NCBI RefSeq assembly: GCF_033958435.1
Contig: NC_134137.1
Span: 318,679,501-318,743,500, forward strand
DNA from: Carettochelys insculpta
Lineage: Eukaryota > Chordata > Testudines > Carettochelyidae
Length of the DNA: 64,000 nucleotides
Direction: 5' to 3'
Made by a program: the position numbers and the translations under genes. The notes below the pieces were generated by a model. That model was not told the DNA's origin. It searched no databases and saw only the letters and a list, made by a program, of their open reading frames with translations. Below, piece after piece: positions 54,765 to 64,000 of the stretch (positions are counted from its first letter, which is position 1; each line of letters opens with the position of its first letter).

Positions 54765-56680
54765 TGGATATGGTTCAGTGGCCCATATAGTGACACCTAA
54801 ACCACTTCAGGGAGGGTTGGTGAGTCTCTCCTGCATAGCCTTAGCTGAGAGGCAGCTGACTTTCAGCTCCTCTTGTAGTGTTTCATGCACTGAGGTCCCA
54901 GGTTCTCCTCTACCTGCTGCTATTTGTATAACTACCCCACAAGAGCAAATCTAATGTTTCTAGTTTACTAAATCAGCAATATAATAAGGCATCTGGAGAG
55001 TAATATGATTTGAATTAATTAATTAGAAGTGGCAAGGGTGTTGTCCCTGACCATAGTATCTTCATGCAACTTTTCTGCTGTAAATATCAAAGTAATTCAT
55101 AAAGGAAATAAAGACCTAAGGTGTTTGTTGAGCTATCATTGTCATTGCACACCTCACAGTCTTTCATGAATTCATCATCACAGAATGCTTGTGAGTATGT
55201 CAGGAGTGGTGTCATCCCATTTTACAGGCATAGAGAAATGACACAGTTGACCCAAATTCACAGAGGAAATCTATGATCAAGCCAGGCTGTCAACCATTTC
55301 TTATAATTCTTCAGCTAGTGCCCTGAACTCTGGACACCCTTTCCACCTCAGAGAGATAGGGAACTGAGCAGGGAAGTGAAGTGACTTGCCCCAAAGTAAC
55401 AAACTGCATCAACTGGTAGAGCAGTTGAGAAATACCTAACACACAGCATCTACTAAATCCTCTTCTTTCTGTTTCAGAGACTAAGTGGGGAGAGAGGAAT
55501 TTTTTCTGTTTGATTTATAACAAGTGCAAAATGTATATGCCTCTGGGAAAAAATATAAATGAATTAATGGAGGTTTTAATTGTATTGTGAGTCCAGGATT
55601 TCTGCCGTGTGTGCCTGTTTGCACATTTCAATGTCTTAGATAAATTCTGTCTATTCACAGTTGCGTTCAGAATGGAATTTTGTGTTAGCAGTCTAAAGAC
55701 TCACAAAATGCCTAACCATATGTTTCTATGTTCTTCAACGTTTAGTACAAAGTTCCAAGTGTTCTTCAAAATACGCTTAGACTCATAACCAAATGTGGAT
55801 GCTGCATTATAAATACTGCAATGCAACATTAAAAGTTATTTTTTACCCTTAGGAGTCACATTATTTTCATATTAATAGAAAAACAGTAGTGAAATAACAG
55901 GTAGGAAAGCAGACAGAAACAAATGATGCTTATTTTCTTGTAATGTATTTTTCCACTGATACATTGTGATTATATACATGCATTACAATTACATCAAATT
56001 TCATTAGCTAAGGAGTGTTAGGCTAGATCAGTACTACATCAATAAGAAAGATCTCATAAAAGAAATCTAAGAGCTGTGAGAAGTTGTATTGATGATTCAA
56101 GCTCAGTTTGGCACATAGGTGTCCTGTGCTGCTGGAGTGAGGATTTCAAATGAGATATAAATCTAATCTCCAAATCTTTTGGAGCCATTAAGGATATCAT
56201 GTTTTTTTAAATTTTATGTACAGAATACATATTTAACTTTTTGACAATTGACTTTATATTTGCCTGTTTACCGTCAAGTTGTTTACTTTCATTCTGCCTC
56301 CTAAACTACTATGTAGAATTGGACTAAAGGGCCTCAGAAAAAAATGCAAGAATTATTGATCTTACAAAAACAAACCAACAGTGCTTCATTTTAGTATGGA
56401 TGAATTCTTACAAAATCAGCTGCTCTGATGAGATTTCTACCCTGTCAGCCAAAAAGCAAAGAATCTATTTATATGTGATTTTGGCCATATCTGTAGTTTT
56501 AGATCTGAATTAAAGCTGCAGAAAGTAGGGTTCCTGCTTACAGATTCATATTTAAATTGGAAATGTTATGGGGTTCAGATTTAAGATCCAAATGTAGGCC
56601 CAGATAGCAATAGATACTGGAGCAAAATCCTAGCCCCTTTGACATAAAAAGAGGAATAGCGATATAAAACTGCTCCAAAC
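54765..56680. other. unassigned AT-rich sequence
   Basis: No supported gene, RNA or repeat in this 1.9-kb stretch. Confidence 0.4.
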
Positions 56681-56806
56681 TACGGTAAGCTCTTTCATAT
56701 CTGGCTTTCCATCATGTGGAACTCTCAGATAACCGGTCTTTTCTGTAAATTTTAGTTAAGGATAGAATAGTGAAAGTAAATATAGATAAATACAGCAAAT
56801 ACAGCA

Positions 56807-57513
56807 CAGTAAAACCCTGAGTTACACGGGAGTTGCATTCCTCGCAATCCCTGCATAACTCAAATTTTGCATAAGTTTGGGGCAGGAGGACCCCTCCCTC
56901 CTCCTCTGAGCCCTTGGAAGCCTGGAGCCAGACACAGCAGCGCCTGGTCGGTTTCCAAGCTCCAGCTGAGCCACAGGGATCCAAGATCCAGGCACAGCCA
57001 TGCCTGGTCAGTTTCCTGGCTCCCTGCTGCTTTCCTGCCCCCTCCCTCATCCTGCTAGCCACTTGGGAGCTGGGAAACGAACCAGGCACTACTGCACCTA
57101 GCTCCCAGCTCCCTGGGGACTTGGAGGAGGAGGGAAAGGAGAAGAGGGAAGCGAGGGGTGGAGGAGGGGAAGCCCCTCAGCCCTGAGGAGCAGGGAGCCA
57201 GGCGCAGCAGTGCCTCATCAGTTTCCTGGATCGCTGCTGCTTGCAGAAGCCAGGAAATTGAATAGGCGCAACTGCGCCTGGCTCCTGGCTTGCTGTGGCT
57301 GAGGGGCTTCCCCCTCCCTTCTGCACCCTCCTCCCAGCAACAGCATTCCCCAAGTGCTGGAGCGGGCAGCAGAATGCCGAAAGGAGCAGCCCCACGGCTT
57401 CTCCCCGGCTTTCCCCAGCTGAGGGAAGTGGGCAACTGGAGCCCTGGATTTTGACATTTTGGTTAATACAATTAATGCACATGTTGAACTTGTGTAAAGT
57501 GGGGGGTTTACTG
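56807..57513. mobile_element. second Tigger-type element (707 bp) with GC-rich filler
   Basis: The left end CAGTAAAACCCTGAGTTACA pairs with the reversed right end CAGTAAACCCCCCACTTTAC. TA follows on the right (57514-57515), and CA stands on the left, probably a mutated TA. The interior is GC-rich and contains several direct and inverted copies of a CCTGGTCAGTTTCCTGGCTC-like unit, so the open frames on both strands are by-products. No transposase seen. Confidence 0.6.
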
Positions 57514-57542
57514 TATAAGTTTACAGTGTACAGCACTACAGT

Positions 57543-59485
57543 AGTAGTAGCATCCTTCAGTCTATGTAGACTATGGATCGCACCCTTCGTAGTTCCCTTT
57601 GGAATCATCATTTGCAGTGTCAACTGTGACTGTGAAGGCCCACACGAGAGTGACAGTCTTTGCTGCATCTGTTGCATGTGTAGCTGGTGTCTGGCAGGTC
57701 CTTACTGTGCTTTCTGTGGGCTCGCTTCTCCTCTGCTAGCTATCTGATCCCCATCTCACCCTTCTGAAGGCCGTTGTGTAGTTCCTGCCTCCATCTGCTG
57801 CGATTGTCTGCCAGCTCCTCCCACCTGTCCGGCTCAATGTCTACCTCCCTGAGGTCCCTCTTGCAAACATCTTTGTAGCGCAACTGGGGGCGTCCGGGAG
57901 GTCTTTTGCCAGAGGCTAGCTCATCATACAGGATGTCTTTTGGGATCCTTCCATCATTCATCCGATGGATGTGGCCAAGCCAGCGGAGCCACCGCTGCCT
58001 GAGGAGGGTGTGCAAGGCTGGGATTCCAGCTTGCTCAAGGACAGAGGTGTTGGACACTCTGTCCTTCCATGATATTCCAAGGATGCGCCTGAGGCGGTGC
58101 AAGTGAAAGACGTTCAGCCTCTTTTCCTGGTGGGAGTACAGGGTCCAAGACTCACTGCTGTAAAGGAGGTTGCTGAGGATGCAGGCTCTGTAGACTTGCA
58201 TTTTGGTGTGGATCTACAAATTGATGTTATTCCACACTGTCTCACTGAGCCTGGACAGAGTTGTGGCTGCTTTTCCGATCCTCCTATTTAGCTCAGTCTC
58301 CAATGACAGGGTGTCAGTGATGGTGGACCCGAGGTATACGAACTCGTGGATGACCTCTAAAGTATAGTTGTCAATGCTGATTGATGGAGGTTCAGTAACA
58401 TCCTGACCAGGTACGTTTATCTTCTTTAGGCTGATGGAAAGCCCGAAGTCCTTGCATGCTTTGGAGAACTGATCCAGCAGTTTCTGAAGCTGGTCTTCTT
58501 TGTGTGACACTACAGCAGCATCATCTGCGAACAGCATATCTCAGATGAGGACTTCCCGCACCTTAGATTTAGCTTTCAGCCTTGCAAGATTAAACAGTTT
58601 CCCATCAGATCTTATGTGCAAAAAGATGCCCTCTGTTGAAGATCCAAAGGCATGCTTCAGGAGGAGTGTGAAGAAGATCCCGAACAATGTCGGAGCAAGG
58701 ACACATCCTTGTTTGACGCCGCTCCTGATGCTGAAAACATCCGATAACCTGCCGTCATATTAGATGGTTCCTCTCATGTCTTCATGGAAAGACTGGATCA
58801 TCTTGAGTAACTGTGGTGGACAGCCTATCTTGTGGAGCAGTTTGAACAGTCCATCCCTACTGACCAAGTTGAAGGCCTTGGTCAGGTCAATGAAGGCAAT
58901 ATAGAGAGGCTTCCTCTGCTCCCTGCATTTCTCCTGCAGCTGCCTCAGAAAGAAGACCATGTCAATGGTAGATCTCTCTGCGTGGAATCCGCACTGTGAT
59001 TCAGGATACACCCTCTCAGCAATCTTCTGGAGTCTGCCGAGGATGACACAAGTGAACAGTTTATCAGTGATGCTTAGGAGGGAGATTCCACAGTAATTGT
59101 TGCAGTCGCTTCTGTCTCCTCTGTTTTTATACAAGGTTACAATGTTAGCGTCACGCATATCCTGTGGAACCTCTCCCTCTCTCCAGCACAGGCACAGTAG
59201 CTCATGTAGGGATTCCAGGAGGGTGTCCGTGGCACACTTGATTACCTCTGGTGGTATACCATCCTGGCCTGGGGCCTTTCCTATTGCAGTGCTGTTGATG
59301 GCTTTCTTCAGTTCGTCCACAGTTGGTTCCTGATCCAGTTCATCCATTACTGGCAGGAGCTCGACGGCATTGAGGGCTGTATCAACCACAATGTTCTCAC
59401 GTGAGTACAGCTCGGAGTAGTGCTCAACCCAGCGCTCCATCTGTTTGGCTTTGTCAGTGATGACTTCACCAGATTTGGATTTCAA
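57543..59485 (-). mobile_element. 5'-truncated non-LTR LINE (1943 bp) with 12-bp target duplication
   Basis: CAGCACTACAGT stands on both sides (57531-57542 and 59486-59497). The element reads on the minus strand, starts inside the region before the reverse transcriptase and ends in a short (CTA)n tail. The 24211 copy of the host repeat shows the empty site. The encoded protein belongs to the endonuclease-reverse transcriptase type annotated in many animal genomes. I cannot fix the clade (RTE-like or another) from sequence alone. Confidence 0.85.
57608..59485 (-). pseudogene. LINE reverse transcriptase ORF, almost intact
   Basis: A single frame runs about 626 codons with no frameshift and five single stops (near 58758, 58541, 58211, 57737 and in the last residues). 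In order: GKAPGQDGIPPEVIK, RGDRSDCNNYCGISLLSI, YPESQCGFHAERSTIDMVF, PLYIAFIDLTKAFNLVSRDG (motif A), SGVKQGCVLAPTLFGIFF (motif B) and MLFADDAAVVSH (motif C, FADD). VHEFVYLGSTI, RWLRWLGHIHRMNDGRIPKD and PPGRPQLRYKDVCKRDLREV follow, then a C-terminal zinc-finger-like CNRCSKDCHSRVGLHSH. Apparent coding upstream of 59485 belongs to the flanking repeat. The catalytic Asp residues are kept. The endonuclease domain is absent because of 5' truncation, so the copy cannot move by itself. Confidence 0.85.
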
Positions 59486-59659
59486 CAGCACTACAGTTGC
59501 TGGTAAATAAAGTGCTCTGCCCACATTTTTGTTTGTTTCTTAATCTCTAATCTTGTTTTTCTATGCATTGCTAGGTATAGCTGTCTATTATCCAGAATAT
59601 TTTAATATGCAGCAACCTCACAGGCTCAGGGCTGCTGGGTATGAAAGAGTTTACTATAA

Positions 59660-60813
59660 TAGAGTACAAAACACTTCTCCATTAAAACAAAAACTTGCTG
59701 TTAGTCTGCAGCAAGTTTTTGTTTTGATGGAGAATTATTTTCGACCCTATTACAGTAAATGAAATAAAGAGAACCTTTTTCTTTGTCATAACAGCAGCAA
59801 AATCACAGCTGGCAGACTTATTAGCCATCGTGAGTTAGTAATCGGGCCATGCTGATTTTCAAAAATGGCAATTTGTGTCTCCAAACAATTTTGTTTAAAA
59901 TTGCATAGTATTTTTTCATCTGGGGTGGGAAATGAATTTTCAGTTGAATTGAACATCCTGTATCTCAAGGCTGTTTGTTTATTTACCTCTTTTCTCTTTC
60001 ACTTTTAGGTGGGTGGGAAAAGGAGAAAAAGAGGAAGGAGAATCCAAAAGGAGAACTTGACATTTTTCATTCTGAGCTAAACTGAAACAACTAATTTTCC
60101 TTTTTGAGAAAAATATCTGAAAAGTTCAAAATAACACATTTTTTTGTGAAAAACCCAAGTATTAGTCAGAAAGCTGTATTTTGCAGAAGAATTGGCTAGG
60201 GCTACGATAATCCAAATATTAGACCTATTTACCCCCACAAAGAGCTCTTTTCCTACTTTTCTACAAGCCAAACATGACGAGAACTTTCCAAGACAAAATA
60301 TACCATATAAGACTAGTTGGTATTAATTGAATTTCAGGGTATCCTGTATGCTATCGATCACTGGCACTGGAGAACTAGATGTGTGCAGAAGTGCTTAGGG
60401 ATCACTGAGCACACAGCTGACTTTTCAGCCCCCACCTACTCCCTTCCTCAGCATTGCTGATAGCTGCTCTGAATAAGAATACCAGCATTTGGCCCCAAAT
60501 GCAAAAAAATTCATATAAATGAGAATTAGAAATCAACTTCTGCACAAATATTTAAAGTTACATAGCAAAATCAATAATTCCTATGCAGTCTGTCTTTTAT
60601 TATTCTGAGCAAAAACTAATAGTAATTGGGTAGTATAAATGATAAGAAACAGCACAATCAATTTTCCAGTCTTCCTCCTCATCACACGTTAGGAAAAAAA
60701 TAAACACCTTGTCTGCTAGGTAAGATGTCATTTATCTCATGAAAGAAATGTGGGAAATGTGTTTTACATGTGTTTATCATGAGAGTTTGATTAAAGAAAA
60801 GTCTGCACTCTGT
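59660..60813. other. unassigned AT-rich sequence
   Basis: At 59685-59735 a AAACAAAAACTTGCTG..CAGCAAGTTTTTGTTT inverted repeat can form a hairpin. Nothing else recognised. Confidence 0.45.
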
Positions 60814-61269
60814 GGCTAGGTCTACAGTACATGATAAAGTCAAATCTCAGACAGTTAGCTCTATTTTACAGTCACTCTCTTCACTGTAAATACCAATAGG
60901 TCAATTTTAGGCAGCAGCACGATAGTTGATATTATGACACTGTGGAAAGCTACTCAACATAGCATCAACTTCCATTTTAAAAGTTCATATTAAGGCTATT
61001 GTGGAAGTGTGATGTCTTTAAACTGACTTTATTAGCCTCCAGAAGTGTCCCATATGTATCCCACAATGATACATGGTTTCCTGCTATGACCCCGTCAAAC
61101 TCCACTGCTCTCCAGGTGTGCAGAAAATAGGTCACAGGAGACCCGCAAACCTGAATTCATCACCAGCAAGCCCAGGAAATATAAGGGGAACCCAGAAGCT
61201 ATAATTTGTTTTAGCCATCACATCACACCACATCAGTAGCCATTGCATTGGTAGACATCTCTTGGAATC

Positions 61270-61841
61270 ATGAGCACTCAGGGTAGTGATTTGAGTTCAC
61301 CGGGACGCAAGAGAGCTCCAGCATGGAGACATCAGGAGATTATGGATATCCTTACTCTTTGGGGAAAGGAGTCAGTGGTGACCAGACTTCAAGTGTCGAA
61401 GAGAAATGTGGATATATTTGAGAAGATGTCGCACAGGAGGATTGCCAGAGGTTACACATGGTGTGCTCAGCAATGCCAGGTGAAGGTGAAAGAACTCTGG
61501 CAGGTGTATCACAAAGTCCAGGAAGCCAACCAGTGGTCTGGGTCATCTCCAAAGACCTGCTGCTATTATGAACAGCTGCATGTGCTTCTTCGTGGGGGAC
61601 CTGACCACATTGCCCAATCTTAACTGGGACTGTTCAGGAGTCTCTGTTCCAGAGTCTGACATGAGCCAAGAGGAGCTGAGCCTAGTGGGAGGCCAGGAGG
61701 AAGAGGCCAATGGAGAGGACAAGGGTGGCAACCAGCCAGGGCCAAAGGAAGCTGTTCCTGACAGCTCGGTGCTCTTCATGATTGACCTGAAGCTGGTCCC
61801 CTCTGTGCCAGTTCCCAAACCTCCAGGGCCCAGCTGTTCTG
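61270..61841 (+). pseudogene. Myb/SANT-like DNA-binding protein, first exon
   Basis: ATG at 61270 opens MSTQGSDLSSPGRKRAPAW. RHQEIMDILTLWGKESVV, SKRNVDIFEKMSHR, CQVKVKELWQVYHKVQEA and CCYYEQLHVLLRGGPDH follow: a complete Myb/SANT-like domain of about 90 residues with no internal break. A stop follows at 61621. The acidic stretch that normally comes next (SQEELSLVGGQEEEANGED) is open in another frame, so one frameshift lies near 61615. It leads to a good splice donor, GGTGAGTATT at 61841. Related turtle genes are often annotated as Myb/SANT-like or ZSCAN29-like, and most are transposon-derived. The domain itself could be functional. Later exons are not visible. Confidence 0.65.
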
Positions 61842-61883
61842 GTGAGTATTTTTTTTTCTTTTTGAATGCTAGAAGTGGGTTGC

Positions 61884-61916
61884 TGCTGGGTATAGGTATA
61901 GGTATGGGTATGGGTT
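61884..61916. repeat. short (GGTATA/GGTATG)n run
   Basis: About five hexamer units lie in the presumed intron after the Myb-like exon. Confidence 0.8.
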
Positions 61917-62077
61917 TTCTATGGATCATTGCCCCTCAGAATAGCATGTTAATATTTCTGGGGATGGAGCACTTCTCCTTGTTGGAGATCTCCTCGAAGG
62001 CCTCATCCAGATATTCCTGGTGTCCTGGAATAGGGAGTTAAACTTGAGTCTTGTGGTTGATTAAGGTCAGCCTGAAA

Positions 62078-62200
62078 GTGCCCTGTAACTGAGTGGTGCA
62101 GGCACTTGCCTGCAATGTGGAAGGCCCAAATTCTAATCCTTGCTCCGCTTGGGATTGCAGAGGGATTGGGGTGAATGAGCTAGTCTAGCTCAACCATTGG
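62078..62200 (+). repeat. old tRNA-derived SINE-like fragment
   Basis: TAACTGAGTGGTGCAGGCAC and AATGTGGAAGGCCCAAATTC..TAATCC resemble the A-box and B-box regions of a tRNA-derived repeat that I recall as common in sauropsid genomes. There is no cloverleaf with paired acceptor arms, so it is not a tRNA gene. Confidence 0.4.
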
Positions 62201-62204
62201 CCTA

Positions 62205-64000
62205 TCAGCCCAAAACAAATATTTTCTTTCCTAAGGACATAGAACATTGTGTCTTGAGTTCATCCAAAATGACTTTTTTTTTAGTTAGGCCAGTGAACCA
62301 AAAAATCAATTATTCACCCAACTATTTATAATGATGAAAAAAGGATTTCTGGGCACATATTGCATTCTTTGGGCCAGTTCTGAGCTCACTGAATCCATTA
62401 AAAATCCAGGGTAACTTTGATGGAGTTATTCCAGTTTTTCAGCTGGAGAAAGAAGATTGGAGCCTATCCATTACCTATTCTATCTTTGCTTGGGGATACT
62501 AGGCAAATGGGCAAGGAAAGAGGAGAATAATTTTTCACAAAAGTGCATAATTTCAACAATATGCAAATTTCAGACTTTTTGAGTTACTTTGCATGTAATT
62601 TTCATTCACCAATGGTAGGTTCACAGTGGCTTTTCTAACCACTTACAAATAAATTCATTTTCAAAATAAATAGGCCTTCAATTTGTTAGTGTCACAGAGT
62701 TTAGTTATTAGTCTTTCATAGAAATACTTTTTTTGCTGAAACCCATAATCCTGTTTTCCTTAACTGACTTTGCTTCTGCTCTCAATGACTAAGTACATTT
62801 TGTTATCCTAAACATAATGCTCACTGAATTTTTCTTTAATACACCAGACTTCATTGTCACTAAAGTTTTCCTGCAGTAACCAAAGAAATATTATGAAGAT
62901 TGCTCCCTGCATAAGCCTTGATGCTTGAATACTCCCACCTTGTGTTTTAAGAGAATACTCCACAAAGTCCCTGATTATCTTAAAGAAAAAAAAATCAAAT
63001 CCGGTATCTCTCATGCAATAAATGGCATAATGCATTAATTTTATATGTCTGGGCCAGCTGCACTTCACTCATATAAAGGTAATTTCATTCTTCTATGTCA
63101 ATAGTAAATTAGTCCCTTTATCTACAACTTTACTGTAGGTTGTGTCGCATAAACCAGACCAATTTTAATGTATCTAACTTCCACATGCTTCTCCTATATG
63201 TACTGAAGAAAATTTTGAGTTATCTGCATTTAAAGTATTTGGGTGGAATTTTGAATGGCATAATTAAAGCTTTCTACATAACATTTATTAGTTTACCAAA
63301 AATTGCACAATGTTTGCTGAGGATAAGAACCTTGGACTTTCACAGGGAAGCCACTGTTGTTGGATTTCTGCCAGTGCTATTGGCTTATGTTATACCAACA
63401 GCTGTTTGGCACTCTGTAGCATTCATCCTTACGCACTTGCCAACAAGTTTAGTTATCTGAGTAGCACTGCCTTTGTGTTTGTGGGAGTCATATAAGTTCA
63501 CTAGTAGGCAGGTATTGTTCCCATATGCTGTACATGAATAGAACATCAGTGATGTCTTAAAACTGTTCCATATTGATGGACACAATAGCACTGGGTCATT
63601 CCTGTGAAGCACAAAGTTTGACTGCAGGACTATACTTTTGTAATGACGGAAGTAAAAGAAACTTTCTGCTCCTATGCCACCACAGCTACAAATCACAACT
63701 GGGGAGCTATTTGCTATATCAGAGTTCAGGTAAGTAATTCAAAGTTTACCTGAATAGCTAAGACATATATGAAGAGTGATGCATTCTACAGGTCCCTGGA
63801 ATCATCCAAGGATTGATGATATACATAGGCACCAATGTCTGTTCTGGTCCATAAATGGACTGGCACAGGTGCAATTTACAGAAGCTTTTACTCTTTCTCT
63901 CTCTCTTAGAAGAGATCAAACTGGATTATGGCTTTGGCTTTAACCATAAGAAACAGCTACATCAATCAATGAGAAGGTATCTTTTTCACTTTTGGGTGCA
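62205..64000. other. unassigned AT-rich sequence to window end
   Basis: No supported gene. The leucine-rich open frame at 63140-63460 has no recognised domain, no splice context and no homologue that I can name. Confidence 0.4.

Larger units (their letters stand above)
56683..59656 (+). mobile_element. Tigger/mariner-type repeat, interrupted twice
   Basis: Pieces at 56683-56806, 57516-57542 and 59498-59656 together match the continuous copy at 24211-24534. TA flanks both outer ends (56681-56682 and 59657-59658). The left end reads CGGTAAGCTCTTTCATATCT and the right end, reversed, TAGTAAACTCTTTCATACCC. The gaps are filled by a second Tigger-type element and a LINE. The host repeat itself is non-coding, and an inverted pair near 59690-59740 lies just outside it. 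Confidence 0.65.
60814..62041 (+). mobile_element. left part of another Harbinger-like unit
   Basis: GGCTAGGTCTACAGTACATG at 60814 has the form of the Harbinger ends. About 450 bp further a Myb/SANT-like gene starts and reads inward, as in the 9403 unit. No transposase and no matching right end could be found in the remaining window, so the right limit is nominal. Confidence 0.5.

Noticed and set aside
59486..59524. ATG at 59524 as start of the LINE protein
   Set aside because: Sequence upstream of 59485 is the target duplication and host repeat. The LINE copy is 5'-truncated, so this ATG is accidental.
63140..63460. Leucine-rich open frame suggestive of a membrane protein
   Set aside because: Hydrophobicity is a normal by-product of T-rich DNA. 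There are no motif, splice sites or relatives that I can name.
1..64000. CRISPR array or bacterial defence or phage system
   Set aside because: No regularly spaced direct repeats with unique spacers, no operons. All coding relics are eukaryotic transposon genes with spliceosomal introns.

Overview
This window reads as vertebrate, non-coding, repeat-rich DNA, most probably from a cryptodiran turtle. The best taxonomic clue is a pair of tRNA-derived SINEs whose 3' tail is the CR1 LINE tail, the structure known for tortoise Pol III/SINEs. CR1 LINEs, Penelope-like elements and PIF/Harbinger elements with palindromic MITEs fit the same assignment. I find no convincing host gene, no bacterial-type operon and no CRISPR array. 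Almost every coding signal belongs to a transposable element, and nearly all are broken by stops, frameshifts or later insertions.

Layout: 0-9 kb is mostly unassigned sequence with three palindromic Harbinger-type MITEs, one inside a CR1 3' end and one inside a Penelope 3' end. 9.4-12.9 kb is GC-rich and starts with a decayed Myb/SANT-like gene. 13-15.3 kb holds a MITE, an inverted Penelope pair and a Penelope GIY-YIG fragment split by a SINE. 16.3-21.8 kb is a CR1 whose ORF2 is cut by a 3.4-kb Harbinger element (element 1). 21.8-44.4 kb is mostly unassigned DNA with a hAT-type MITE, a Tigger-type MITE, a second SINE, several Harbinger MITEs and a 1.1-kb solo LTR inside one of them. 44.4-50.9 kb is a second CR1 cut by a 3.9-kb, nearly intact Harbinger (element 2). 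51.9-54.8 kb is a third Harbinger (element 3), internally deleted. 56.7-59.7 kb is a Tigger-type repeat holding a second Tigger-type element and a 5'-truncated LINE with a well-preserved reverse transcriptase. 60.8-62.0 kb is the left part of another Harbinger-like unit with a Myb/SANT-like gene.

How the genes fit together: each large Harbinger has the same plan, a plus-strand HARBI1-like DDE transposase in two exons and a convergent minus-strand Myb/SANT-like DNA-binding protein gene. In this superfamily both proteins are needed for transposition. Element ends carry arrays of short palindromes related to TTCGAA or CTTTTGAAAG, and the MITEs share these ends, so they look like non-autonomous passengers. 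Many insertions have recognisable target-site duplications, so relative order of insertion can be read directly.
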